Below, in pieces: positions 1 to 8,787 of a stretch of 21,212 nt of DNA. The translations under genes and the position numbers were made by a program. Each line of letters starts with the position of its first letter. The first letter of the stretch is position 1. Source of the stretch: Terfezia claveryi (lineage: Eukaryota; Ascomycota; Pezizomycetes; Pezizales; Pezizaceae); the NCBI GenBank assembly GCA_015179025.1, contig WHUX01000518.1, positions 1 through 21,212 on the forward strand, in the 5' to 3' direction. The notes beneath the pieces were generated by a model. That model was given only the letters and a program-made list of their open reading frames with translations, did not search any database and had not been told where the DNA came from.

Positions 1-818
1 TGTGTTGATTATCGTGGCCTGAACGAGATAACGGTCAAGAACAGATACCCCTTGCCCCTGATCCAGGAGACATTAGCCAGGCTTTCCAAGGCAAAATGGT
101 TCACCAAATTGGATCTGAGAGAGGCATACAACTTGGTACGAATTGCTGAGGGGGAGGAGTGGAAAACTGCCTTCCGGACGCGATATGGCCATTTTGAGTA
201 CAATGTGATGCTTTTCGGCTTAACCAATGCCCCCGCCTCTTTTCAGCACTTTATCAATGACACTCTGCAGGACTTTCTGGACATATTCTGCACCGCCTAC
301 CTGAACGATATCCTCATCTACTCGGATACCCTAGCGGAACACAAAATCCACGTCCGGCAGGTGCTAGAGAAGCTGGAACAAGCTGGGTTATACCTTAAAC
401 CCGAGAAATGTGAATTCCATGTCCAAGAGGTGAAGTACCTGGGCCTGATAATAACCACGGACGGTATCAGAATGGACCCTGCCAAGGTTACTGCAATCCA
501 GGATTGGGAAACCCCTGCCAACCTCAAGGATGTACAGGCCTTCTTGGGCTTTGCCAATTTCTTCCGCCGGTTCATCCTGAGATATTCGAGAATCGTGGCA
601 CCACTGACAGCATTAACCAAGACCAAGGGCATGGAAAGAGGCCAGCGCTTCCAGTGGAATCCAGAAGCCCAGTCGGCCTTCGAGAAGCTCAAGGAAGCCT
701 TCTGCTCAGCCCCGATCCTCGCCCATTTCAACCCTGACCAGGAGTGTGTTGTCGAAACCGATGCCTCCGACTATGTGTCCGCGGGAATCCTGTCTCAGAA
801 CGATGATGATGGTATCTC
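1..818 (+). pseudogene. Element A reverse transcriptase (partial, catalytic Asp lost)
   Basis: Open in frame 1 from the first base, so the gene starts outside the window. The fragment begins at VDYRGLN of the RT fingers, followed by [16 protein letters not shown] and a FGLTNAP motif, and ends with the RT-to-RNase H connection and the RNase H start VETDASD. RT copies element RNA into DNA in the virus-like particle. The metal-binding YxDD box reads YLND: codon 304-306 is AAC where GAC is expected, one G-to-A change that removes a catalytic aspartate. VMPFGLTNAP also reads [10 protein letters not shown]. The frame is lost near 818, where HPVAYFSKK continues in another frame. Confidence 0.9.
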
Positions 819-1148
819 CACCCAGTGGCCTACTTCTCGAAAAAGCACTCCCCGGCCGAGTGCAACTACGAGATCTATGACAAGGAGCTGATGGCCATCG
901 TGCGAGCATTCGAGGAGTGGAGGCCACATCTGAAGTCAGCCAAGGGGATTATCGAGGTGTTGTCCGATCATAAGAACCTTGAGTATTTCACCACCACCAA
1001 ACTGCTTAACCGACGGCAGGCCAGGTGGTCAGAGTTCTTATCTCGGTTCAACTTCAAGATCAAATACCGGCTAGGCAAGGCTGGTGGGAAACCGGACGCC
1101 TTGACTAGGAGATCAGGTGACCTCCCTAAGGGGGGGATGAAAGGCTAA
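818..1148 (+). pseudogene. Element A RNase H domain (frameshifted)
   Basis: In frame 3, continuing from the RT fragment after a one-base frame change near 818. Visible motifs are [12 protein letters not shown], the acidic YDKELMAIV, the DHKNLEYF box and the closing [11 protein letters not shown] and KPDALTRRS stretch, all typical of the Ty3/gypsy RNase H that removes RNA from the RNA-DNA hybrid. The first catalytic aspartate (ETDAS) is in the previous frame at about 757-765. The frame ends at a stop at 1146-1148; the polyprotein continues in frame 2, so there is a second frame change just there. Confidence 0.88.
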
Positions 1149-2003
1149 AATACCAAAATCAGGTGGTATTAAAGCCCGAAAACCTTGATCTAGCGGCCAA
1201 TGTCATTACTGAAGCTGAGGCTGGGGCTGATGCTGAAGCTGAGGCTAATACTGAAGCTGAGGCTAATGCTGAAGCTGAGGCTAATGCTGAAGCTGAGGCT
1301 AATGCTGAAGCTGAGGCTAATGCTGAAGCTGAGGTTAATGCTGAAGCTGAGGCTAATGCTGAAGCTGAGGCTAATGCTGAAGCGGAGGCTGAGGCGAGAG
1401 CTGACCTCCGACAACTGGTGAGACAGGCATACGAGGATGACCCCCTGGCCAAGGAAATTATCGCCACAGTGGATTCCGGCTAGCGCCGCCACCCCAAAAT
1501 CTCCCTGGCCGAGTGCACCGTCCAGGAAGGCCTCCTATACCACCGGGAACAGCTCTATATACCAGAAGGAGGAGGGTTACGCCTGAGGCTGATCGAGGAA
1601 CACCACGATACCCTGGTGGCGGGTCACCCTGGAGTGGCCAAGACGTTAGAGCTTCTGGCCAGGGAATACACCTGGATTGACCAGCGGAAGGAAGTGGAGC
1701 GGTACGTACGGAACTGCCATGTTTGCAAGCGTGCTAAGCCTGTCCGCCATGCCCTGTACGGGACCCTGAAACCTCTGGAGATTCCGGATCGGCCCTGGCT
1801 GCACCTTACTATGGATATCGTGACGGGATTGCCGGAAGACTCGGGGTTCAACGCCATCCTGATGGTGGTTGATCGGTTGACAAAGATGAGGCATGTTATA
1901 CCTTGCCGGGATACCTGCTCTGCCCCAGAGTTAGCCAACCTCTACCTCAATAATGTATTCCGGTATCACGGCCTCCCTGAATCGATCGTCTCTGACCATG
2001 GCC
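1149..2003 (+). pseudogene. Element A linker and integrase N-terminal half
   Basis: Frame 2 continues with VVLKPENLDL, a typical start of the RNase H to integrase linker, then an Ala/Glu/Asn repeat. A single in-frame TAG at 1481-1483 interrupts it. After the stop come LYIPEGGGLR and the integrase zinc-binding HHCC module (H near EHHDTLVAGHPG, C-x2-C in CHVCKR), then the catalytic core. The first catalytic aspartate is in MDIVTG at 1814 and the second in SDHG at 1994. Integrase joins the element DNA to host DNA. The frame is lost just after SDHG near 2003 by the loss of one base. Confidence 0.9.
1232..1393 (+). repeat. 18-bp tandem repeat, eight copies plus a variant ninth
   Basis: Eight head-to-tail 18-bp units of the type GCTGAAGCTGAGGCTAAT cover 1232-1375, followed by a variant unit to 1393 and preceded by a degenerate one from about 1208. 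The units are almost identical: one starts with A (1250) and one has GTT for GCT (1322-1339). In the pol frame they encode the hexapeptide AEAEAN. Because 18 is a multiple of three, copy number can change without a frameshift. The tract lies between RNase H and integrase, normally a short variable linker. Four other frames, including two on the minus strand, are also open through it but look like by-products. Confidence 0.95.
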
Positions 2004-2340
2004 TCAGTTCACCTCGGACTTTTGGAGAGCCTTCTGCGAGCTTCTGGGGATTAAAGTGCGCTTGTCAACGGCATATCACCCCCAGACGGACGGCCAATTG
2101 GAGAGAATGAACGCCATCATGGAGCAGTATCTGCGGGCCTTCATCAACTACCAGCAGGATAACTGGGTTTCGTTGCTGGCCACCTGCGTATTCGCTGCGA
2201 ACAACCAGTTCTCGGAATCCTCCAAAACTCTCCTTTCCTGGCTAATTACGGTTGGCACCCCGGTTCGTGGATGCTCTGGCGCCCCTGCAAAAAGCCCACC
2301 CCCCAGCTAAGGAGTTCGCGGTTGAAATCGCTGAACTCCA
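2004..2340 (+). pseudogene. Element A integrase core, C-terminal half (three frameshifts)
   Basis: Frame 1 resumes with FTSDFW, then STAYHPQTDGQLERMN. The third catalytic residue, Glu, is at 2101-2103. The distance from the second Asp at 1994 is 107 nt, one short of the 108 nt of a DDX35E core, which places a single-base loss between them. The sequence then changes frame near 2231 (PFLANYGWHP), again near 2260 (RFVDALAPL and AKEFAVEIAELH), and again near 2341. Three frame changes in about 110 bp mark it as decayed or poorly resolved sequence. Confidence 0.85.
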
Positions 2341-2859
2341 CCGTACCTGAAAGCCGAGCTGGGATATGCGCAAGCCAGGCAAGCTGAGTATGCCAATGGA
2401 TCACGGCTGCCAGCCCCCAGATACCAGCCAGGGGACAAGGTGTGGCTCTCCAGCCAGCACTTCCGGACAGAGCGGCCATCTCGCAAGCTCGACTACAAGT
2501 TCTTGGGTCCATTCGAGGTGTTGGCTACTGTGGGTACTCATGCCTATCGATTGAGGTTCCCCAAGGACATCAAATGCCACCCGGTCGTCCATGTTTCTGA
2601 GATCGAGCCTGCCGCAGAGGACGCTCTTCCAGGACAAAAACACCCCCCACCTCCCCCCGTGGTTATCGAAGGTGAAGAAGAATGGGAGGTGGAGGAAGTA
2701 TTGGACTCGCGGAAGAGGTATGGGCATCTGCAGTATAAGGTCAAATGGCTGGGAGATGAGGAGACGACCTGGCAACCAGCGGAGGACCTGGAAAACGCAC
2801 AGGACTTGGTCACACTGTTCCACCAGCGTTACCCCCAAAAGCCTCGCCCCGCCCAGTGA
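2341..2859 (+). pseudogene. Element A integrase C-terminal module and chromodomain
   Basis: Open in frame 1 to the TGA at 2857-2859. It starts with YLKAELGYAQARQAEYAN, then GDKVWLSSQ and KLDYKFLGPFEVL, the GPY/F module found at the integrase C-terminus, and HPVVHVSEIEP. After a proline run comes a chromodomain of about 50 residues (EVEEVLDSRKRY, KVKWLGDEETTWQPAEDL). In chromoviruses such a domain reads histone marks and steers integration to heterochromatin. The aromatic positions expected for methyl-lysine binding look partly kept (Y, W, W). This segment is intact by itself but sits behind several frame breaks. Confidence 0.9.
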
Positions 2860-3054
2860 TGTTCTTGTCGTCCGGGAATTGGTTAGCAGGGTTGTTATTG
2901 TCGTTGATATCGTGGTTATTGTTGGTACGTACTTCCGGCGTTGGGGTTGTGTTATGGGTTATTGGTTTTGTTCGCCTCTTTTGTTTGTTTGTTTGTTTGT
3001 TTGTTTTTTTACCTTGCCTTTCGCCTTGCCTTTCGTCGCTGGGGCTCCGAGCCT
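2860..3054 (+). other. Element A 3' untranslated stretch with TTTG microsatellite
   Basis: No coding signal follows the chromodomain stop. The stretch is T/G-rich and contains a TTTG microsatellite (about seven units, 2979-3008) ending in a T run, then two copies of CCTTGCCTTTCG-like sequence. A short inverted repeat GGCT-ccg-AGCC (about 3043-3053) lies directly before the polypurine tract. Confidence 0.7.
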
Positions 3055-3064
3055 AAAGGGGGGA
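3055..3064 (+). promoter_or_regulatory. Element A polypurine tract
   Basis: The purine run AAAGGGGGGA lies three bases before the TGTC start of the LTR. In LTR retrotransposons this run resists RNase H and primes plus-strand DNA synthesis, so its position fixes the LTR start. Confidence 0.88.
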
Positions 3065-3067
3065 TAG

Positions 3068-3527
3068 TGTCAAAACCGTCCCTTCCTAGCCTAGTCTGAC
3101 CTCGTTGTTGTTATCTCGGCTCCCTAGATAAGGGGTCTCGGGAACCTTATTCCTTCCGATGGCCTTGGCCAGGAAGGAAGCCTGTATATATAGCTTGCTC
3201 TCTCCGCCCTCTCATTGGATCCCTATCCAACGTCTTGTATACCTAATACAGGACCTTGTCTCTCCGCGAAGGTGTACCTCCCTTGTACACCCCCTCGTCT
3301 TGCATTGTCCTGTAAATAACTCTGCAGCACAGCTGCCCCCCTCCGATACACGCGGCAACTGCCTCCGCGTGTCTCGTGCTCCTTGCCCTCTGCCCCTCTT
3401 GCCTCTTGCCCTTGCCCCTAGCCTTTCCCCTGATCACACACGTAGCGTTCCTACGTGTGTGTTACCTCGTCCCTGTCCTCGCCCCAGCATACCCCTTGGT
3501 CGCCTTGTCCCCGAAGCCCTCGTTACA
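3068..3527 (+). repeat. Element A 3' LTR (460 bp)
   Basis: Begins TGTCAAAACC directly after the polypurine tract and ends CGTTACA directly before the integrase frame of element B, giving TG...CA ends as expected for an LTR. A TATA-like box TATATATAG lies at 3185-3193. Two perfect inverted repeats occur in the right part: ACACGCGG (3348-3355) with CCGCGTGT (3365-3372), and an 11-bp stem at 3435-3445 and 3451-3461 with a 5-nt loop. No second copy is in the window for comparison, so the ends rest on position and terminal bases. Confidence 0.87.
3185..3193 (+). promoter_or_regulatory. Probable TATA box in LTR A
   Basis: TATATATAG, 118 bp into the LTR. The corresponding 5' LTR copy would drive the element transcript. 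The transcription start itself cannot be seen. Confidence 0.5.
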
Positions 3528-3766
3528 GTCATCCTGGATTTACCAAGATGTATCACGCACTCAGCAACAATTTCTTTTGGCCTAAGATGGGAAGAGATAT
3601 CCGTTTGTACTGTCAGACATGTGCTATATGTCAAACAACAAAGAACTCGACTCAAAAGCCTTATGGCCTCCTCCATCCTCTTCCTATTCCTAGTAAGCCA
3701 TTTACACATCTTACTATGGACTTTCTTGCCCTTCCTCCTGTTAAACTCAGCCCCTCCAATGTAGTG
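3528..3766 (+). pseudogene. Element B integrase, zinc-binding domain and start of core
   Basis: Frame 2 reads HPGFTKMYHALSNNF and then YCQTCAICQTTK, the second half of the HHCC zinc-binding domain, followed by PFTHLTMDFLALPP with the first catalytic Asp at 3719. The reading frame appears to extend back to 3455, but everything left of 3528 is LTR A sequence, so that part is chimeric. The first histidine lies beyond the other end of element A. The frame ends soon after in a stop at 3785-3787; the true continuation (GYVWTIVCRLTKYT) is in frame 1, so there is a small indel at about 3755-3768. Confidence 0.87.
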
Positions 3767-4821
3767 GTGGATATGTTTGGACAATAGTATGCAGACTCAC
3801 TAAGTATACTATTATCATCCCTCTACAAACTGGATATACTGCCAACATGTTAGTCAATAACTATATGAATCATGTATATCCTTACTTCGGATATCCAGAA
3901 GATATTGTTACAGATCAGGATGTTCTCTTCACCTCTAGTGTTTGGAAGTCATTCTGCCTTATCAACAATATTCATCAATCTATGTCTACCTCCTACCACC
4001 CGGAATCAGATGGTCAGTCTGAGATTGCTAATAAAGCAATCTTAACTATCTTACGAGCCAAACAGGAAGAATATGGCGGCAGCTGGATGCCAGCTATTCC
4101 TCTCATCATGGAAGCTATCAACAATACCGTAGATGCAACTAGAGGCACTACCCCTCATACTCTCGTCTTTCGATTCTCTCCTACTTATCAAGATACTCCA
4201 GTTCACTCCGATATTCCTACACCAAGGCCAGATGGTTTAACGCAAGCTTTATGGTCTGCTGTGCAGGAAAAGATGAATACTAGTCGAGTTGAGATGACTA
4301 GGCAAGCTAACAAAAAGAGAAGAGCTAGTCCTGAGTATAAGATTGGTGATCTCGTCAAAAGTTATCATTCTGCATTCAGCAGAGAATCTCAGTACTCTAA
4401 GTTGGAACCTATCTTCCTTGGTCCCTACAAGATCCTCGCCATCTATCCAGACATCGACAACTATACTATCGAAACTTCTCTTGCCCCCTCTAGATATATC
4501 AAAGTTCATACTTCTCTCCTTGCGCCATGGCATATTAATCCTAATAACACCTTCCCAGCAAGGGCCTTGCCGAAGCCAGGTCCTGTCGAACGGGACGTTC
4601 TAGGCCCAAGGTATGAGTTTGAACGCATTATCAAACACGTTGTCAAGAAGAATGGTAGTACTTTGTACTTCATTAAGTGGCAAGGTTGGGGAAATGAGGA
4701 TAATACTTGGGAACCGGCAGACAATATCCCAGCTGATGCAGTGCAAAAGTATTGGGAAAACTTGTCATTTGCGGGTAAGCAGATTAAGAAGCGTAGGTAT
4801 AGGCATGGGAACAAGCAATAA
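3767..4821 (+). CDS. Element B integrase core, C-terminal module and chromodomain
   Basis: A long open stretch in frame 1 to the TAA at 4819-4821. It continues the integrase core: IVTDQDVLFTS holds the second catalytic Asp (3913-3915) and YHPESDGQSE the Glu (4021-4023), exactly 35 residues apart, so the DDX35E spacing is intact. Next come the C-terminal module (IGDLVKSYHSAF, LEPIFLGPYKIL, IKVHTSLLAPWH) and a chromodomain (YEFERIIKHVVKK, LYFIKWQGWG, DNTWEPADNIP) at about 4612-4770, then a basic tail. The first ATG is at 3847 but it is internal to the domain, so this is the end of a pol polyprotein and not an independent gene. A Cys stands in VCRLTK where Asp is usual. Confidence 0.9.
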
Positions 4822-4922
4822 TTTCTTTAGTTTCATTTAGGTTTGATATTTTCGATATTTTTTTCCTCCTATTAATTCTGTGGCCTATTTTCTAGTGAAG
4901 GATTTTCTTAAGAAGGGAAGGA
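4822..4922 (+). promoter_or_regulatory. Element B 3' untranslated region and polypurine tract
   Basis: About 100 bp of T-rich noncoding sequence follows the stop codon. It ends in the purine run AAGAAGGGAAGGA at 4910-4922, which directly abuts the TGTAAG start of the LTR and is the likely plus-strand primer site. Confidence 0.82.
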
Positions 4923-5659
4923 TGTAAGGAATACTTGTTTTCTCCTTACTATAAGTCTTGTTTGAACGTTGGAATCTCTTTGGCCATTTTTAGGATTTTC
5001 TTTATCTAATGTTTAGGACGTATTTTACTTGTTTAGGTATTTCCCTCAGTTGGATTAGTATATGGATTACTCATGTATTAGTGTTGTCTTTCTTTAGCAC
5101 GTTATCTCTTTCCTTTATCACTGACTCATTACTGACATGTTTTATGTGGTCAGCAAGCTAACCACTTTCTCCTGTTCCAGTTGCCCATCTTGTTCGGCAA
5201 CTGATGTCATGTCTTATTCTCTATTCTATTGTCAGCCTCGTTTCTATTACTTTCTCTGGCATCATCTATGATACAAAACGTATCTAGAATGAGCCATCTT
5301 GTATCCATTATGATCAGGTATCATAATGAGTCTTGATGATTGTCCTTACATGAGTTCGTTTAGACTCATAGCCTCAGAAATCTAGTGTCTATTAAAGACC
5401 TTATTTCCGCGGCCTCTAGATAGGACAGGATCTCTTTCAGTACCATCTAGTCGAGCAAGATCAGAATATACAAGCTACACTAGTAATATTCTTTCTCCAG
5501 ATCTCCCTGACTCTCCCGAACACCCCCCAAATACACCAACAGCCAGCCGCTCTTTGGGACTCCTGTATAGGACCTAGACAGTGTGCTTAGCTGCCCAACC
5601 ACGTTGGTAGAGCCGTGTTCATCTCAGGAACACCTCTACTAACTTGGCCCACACTTACA
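4923..5659 (+). repeat. Element B 3' LTR (737 bp)
   Basis: Starts TGTAAG right after the polypurine tract and ends CTTACA right before family C LTR sequence. The two ends form a perfect 6-bp inverted repeat, which supports both boundaries. The interior is noncoding and contains a perfect 9-bp inverted repeat (CATTATGAT, 5306-5314; ATCATAATG, 5320-5328) with a 5-nt loop. The five bases after the LTR are ctaga, the candidate target duplication, but the partner copy is outside the window. No clear TATA box was recognised. Confidence 0.88.
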
Positions 5660-6312
5660 CTAGACACTATTAAGTGAATATTGCTGGAAATATAATTAGA
5701 TGCCTTCAGATATTGTCGGATGGTAATTCAATAGTATCGGGGATTAGTAACGTATTTGAAATTGAATTTAGTTGTCTCGGATAAGAATTCTTTAATGGGA
5801 TAAGCGAGCTATAACCAAAGTACGTATAATATGCTGACATGGGAATATTCTCTACATGCGGGTTAGTAACCTGTGACAACGAGTGCAGATAGCAACTGTA
5901 TTAACAAAGGTGTGGATGGCATAACACTTAGAAAGAAATTCCAAGGTGACAGGTAGGCCCGCGTTTTATAAAATATTTTTATCATAAGAATATTTACGAA
6001 CACCGCGGGATATAAATAGTGCAAGTAGTTCCGGTTGAATTTATTCTACCACCAGCGAGTATTCGAAAGCAAGAGCACCTTATATACACGAAGCCTACAA
6101 AGTTCTAAATCTTGAGTTAACTTTACATTTAAGCGACATAGGATTTATTTTGTGTTGCGAAATAAGATCCATCATGAGAAACTACTGTTGGACTAAACTT
6201 TACTGCTATAGGATTGATATTCTGTATTGCGGAATAGATATCGTTGCGGCAGGAAATTACGGCCGTCCTAATAGTTGCAAGATCGCTATCAGTTAATAGG
6301 GCCCCTGTAACA
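5660..6312 (+). repeat. C1 5' LTR, right part
   Basis: Corresponds to about 11180-11831 of the C3 5' LTR, starting at CTAGACACTATTAAG and ending GGGCCCCTGTAACA; the canonical end is GGGCCCCCGTGACA, so the terminus itself has mutated. It keeps the TATAAATA box at 6011-6018 and the two downstream stem-loops. The missing left half is displaced by element B. Confidence 0.9.
6011..6018 (+). promoter_or_regulatory. TATA box in the C1 LTR
   Basis: TATAAATA within GCGGGATATAAATAGTGCAAG. The same box occurs at the same place in the C2, C3 and C4 LTRs, about 300 bp before the LTR end, and is the best candidate core promoter of family C. Confidence 0.65.
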
Positions 6313-6364
6313 TTACTTTGTAGCCAGTGATTCTCGTTATCATTTGCTATTATATACTCAAATA

Positions 6365-7274
6365 ATGTCTAGCTCACAGATACCAAGAGGGCTTTGCCAG
6401 CCCTACTAACCCCTTACATTCCCAGATGTCACACCTCATGCCATCACACAGAGACCACATAACCTTCCGCAATCTGAAACAGATAGGGAAGATGACCTAA
6501 TAGACATACCAATAGAAGATATTTTATCTCAAGGAATAGAATCTTCTCGCCACCCCATATACTCTCCAGATGAGTTAACAACATTCCCACCTGGCTTATT
6601 AGAGCGATTTGGACAACCTTCCCGAAGGCCTCCTCATCGAACAGTTAGTAATACATCATCATGACGTCCTACCCAGCCACTACCACGTCCCACATAACCG
6701 TCTCGACCAAGTTTAAGCTAAGAAGAATATGACCAATTATTGGCTTGTATTGTTCAAGATGGATCTATTGAGTTTGACCGGCAATGAGCCGAGATTGCAG
6801 ACCTTACAAGAGGTCTTAACGCACAAGAAATCCTTCTAAAAGAAGCACAAGATACTTACAGAGTTATTTTTGAAGGAGCAATGGCTACATATGAAGATCT
6901 AAAGTTGTTACGACAGCAGGTCACCGAGGAGGAAGCAGCCCTAAAAGGTCAAACAGAAGGACAAGAGGATGCAGTAAAATGCTTAACTGTATCTATTAGT
7001 GAGGCGTTAGAAAAGCAATGGGAGGAGTTAAGCAAAAAGCTCAAGGAGGATACAGAGGCAATAGTCGATGCAGATAAGGTAGAGTTTGATGGTATTAAAG
7101 TGGATGTTGTCAAACTCCATGAATGGACACAGAAGGCGATCAAGCAAGAGCAAGATGATCGAATATGCATTTGTGAGACTAACAAGGAATCGGTAGAAGA
7201 ACTCTCCTGCCGAATACAAACTCACAAAAGGAAGCTCAAAGACCTACAAGAGCAACCTTTCACCCAACAATGTC
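6365..7274 (+). pseudogene. C1 gag, five nonsense mutations
   Basis: ATG at 6365 starts MSSSQ, the same start as in C3. The frame can be followed to 7274 without an indel, but has stops at 6407, 6662, 6695, 6719 and 6785. The C3 codons at these sites are CAA, CGA, CGA, CAA and CGA, so every stop arises by C-to-T change (the third also needs a second G-to-A). From 6788 on the frame is open and shows heptad-like Leu/Val/Glu/Lys spacing (KLLRQQVTEEE, LEKQWEELSKKL, SCRIQTHKRKLKDLQ), a coiled-coil. Gag forms the particle shell; here it is ended by insertion of C2 and reads on into C2 LTR until a stop at 7406. Confidence 0.88.
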
Positions 7275-8735
7275 TGTCACAGGGTGACATCCAGCCCTAC
7301 CAAAGGTACTTGAGCCCTTATAGAATGACCCTAGAATCCATATGGACTCTAGGTACACTCTTAAGTAGTGTGGTGCAAACGTTTCTAATACTTATCCATA
7401 AGAGTTAAGTATATAAAACGGGTATGAAGCTCGGAGTAGTTTATAATCATCCTAGATAGTTAACACCCTTATGGAACGTCCATAGACCCTTAAGGGAGCT
7501 ACGGTTTAAGTTTCATAAGTATCCGATTAATAGTTCAATAGTTATACCCAGATCAATATGCTGGCTATATGCATACATATACTAGCTATTAGCTGTTACC
7601 CTGAAGTCTTGGCATTACCCTGAATTACTAATTATTACCCTGAACTTAAGGAAAATAATTCGGTAAAAATAACTAAAAAAATGAATGACCGAGGGCGCAC
7701 TTTAGACCAAAGTACGTCCAGTGACACTATAAGGGAGTGCGCCTAGGACAAAGGCCAAAGGTAGGGCCAAAACATAAAGTTCTCCGAATTTAATGTTTCA
7801 AGGTTCTATCTAGGCCAACTCTTCGTTCTGATTTCATTTCTGCAATCATTTTTATGATTGGAGTTAAACTCATGGAGATATATGACTTTTAATATGGTCA
7901 TATAGGTCCACGAGGAGGTTTATTTATTATTGGTAATAACTCCGTAAATAATTTGGGTATCGAGATAAACTAAGATTCTATAATCTTCTATAAGTAGATA
8001 ACTTTCCAATGGTAATCTACTTGTAACCCATGGTTCTCTATTCATAGAGTTATGTGCAGTTGAAAAATATTTTCAATGGACACAAGACACTATTAAGGGA
8101 ATACTGCCGGAAACATAATTAGATACCTTCAGATATTGTCGGATGGTAATTCGATAGTATCGGGGATTGGTAACGTATCTGAAATTGAATTTAGTTGTCT
8201 CGAATAAGAATTCTTTAATAGGATAAGCGAGCTATAAGCGAAGTATGTATAACATGCAGACATGGGAATATTTTCTATGTTCGGGTTAGTAACCTGTGAC
8301 AACGAGTGCAGATAGCAACTGCATTAACAAAGGTGTGGATGGCATAACACTTAGGAAGAAATTCTAAGGTGACAAGTAGGCCTGAGTTTTATAAAATATT
8401 TTTATCATAAGAATATCTACAAACACTACGGGATATAAATAGTGCAAGTAGTTCCGGTTGAATTTATTCTACCACAAGCGAGTATTCGAAAGCAATAGCA
8501 CCTTGAGTACACGAAGCCTACAAAGTTCTAGGTCTTGAGTTAACTTTACATTCAAGTGACATAGGATTTATTTTGTGTTATGAAATAAGATCAGTCGTGA
8601 GGGACTATAGTTGGATTGAACTTTACTGCTATAGGATTGATATTCTGTGTTGCAGAATAGATATTGTTGCGGCAGCAAATTACGGCCGTCCTAATAATTG
8701 CAAGAGTGCTATCAGTCAATAGGGCCCCCGTGACA
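7275..8735 (+). repeat. C2 5' LTR (1461 bp)
   Basis: Full-length family C LTR, TGTCACAGGGTGAC to GGGCCCCCGTGACA. It contains three TTACCCTGAA boxes (7596, 7615, 7635), the 9-bp inverted repeat at 7693-7701 and 7736-7744, and the TATAAATA box at 8434-8441. Numerous substitutions against the C3 LTR show it is older than C3. It lies within C1 gag; the base before it is the end of ATGTC (7270-7274), whose possible duplicate is outside the window. Confidence 0.95.
8434..8441 (+). promoter_or_regulatory. TATA box in the C2 LTR
   Basis: TATAAATA, at the same LTR position as in C1, C3 and C4. Confidence 0.65.
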
Positions 8736-8787
8736 TTACTTTGTAGCCAGTGATTCTTATTATCATTTACTATTATATACTCAAATT

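Larger units (their letters stand above)
1..3527 (+). mobile_element. Element A: 3' part of a Ty3/gypsy chromovirus, inserted in element B
   Basis: The order reverse transcriptase, RNase H, integrase, chromodomain, polypurine tract, LTR reads left to right on the plus strand, which is the chromovirus order. The 5' LTR, gag and protease lie left of the window. The right boundary is set by the LTR end (...GTTACA) at 3527, immediately followed by the integrase reading frame of a different element. The copy is GC-rich and uses mostly C/G third positions, unlike the AT-rich elements to its right, so it is a separate lineage. Pol carries about six frame changes and one in-frame stop, so the copy is dead. 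The target duplication cannot be checked because the left end is not present. Confidence 0.93.
3528..5659 (+). mobile_element. Element B: 3' part of a second Ty3/gypsy chromovirus, split by element A
   Basis: Starts abruptly at 3528 inside an integrase zinc-binding domain, because element A inserted there; the rest of B lies beyond the left end of A, outside the window. It contains integrase, chromodomain, a purine tract and an LTR with matching ends TGTAAG and CTTACA. The right boundary at 5659 is the point where sequence switches to the interior of a family C LTR, so B inserted into that LTR. B is AT-richer than A and its integrase differs strongly, so it is a separate family. One frame change near 3760 interrupts integrase; the remainder is open. 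Confidence 0.92.
5660..7274 (+). mobile_element. Element C1: oldest visible family C copy (5' LTR remnant and gag)
   Basis: The sequence matches the interior and right end of the complete family C LTR at 10375-11831 and then the leader and gag of element C3, at lower identity. It is cut on the left by element B (inside the LTR) and on the right by the C2 LTR (inside gag at 7274). The rest of C1 must lie outside the window on both sides. It carries five C-to-T stop codons in gag but no obvious frameshift. Confidence 0.92.

Noticed and set aside
1232..1393. Possible CRISPR-like array
   Set aside because: The units are directly adjacent with no spacers and form part of a pol reading frame.
1159..1492. 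Long open frames on the minus strand across the 18-bp repeat (SASALA and SFSISL type proteins)
   Set aside because: They exist only because an 18-bp repeat without stops keeps several frames open; no domain, and pol runs on the other strand.
3455..3527. N-terminal extension of the element B integrase frame
   Set aside because: These codons are LTR A sequence joined by chance to the B frame.
3159..3764. 201-residue plus-strand open frame across LTR A and element B
   Set aside because: It crosses the A/B insertion boundary at 3527 and matches no domain; the integrase of B is in another frame.
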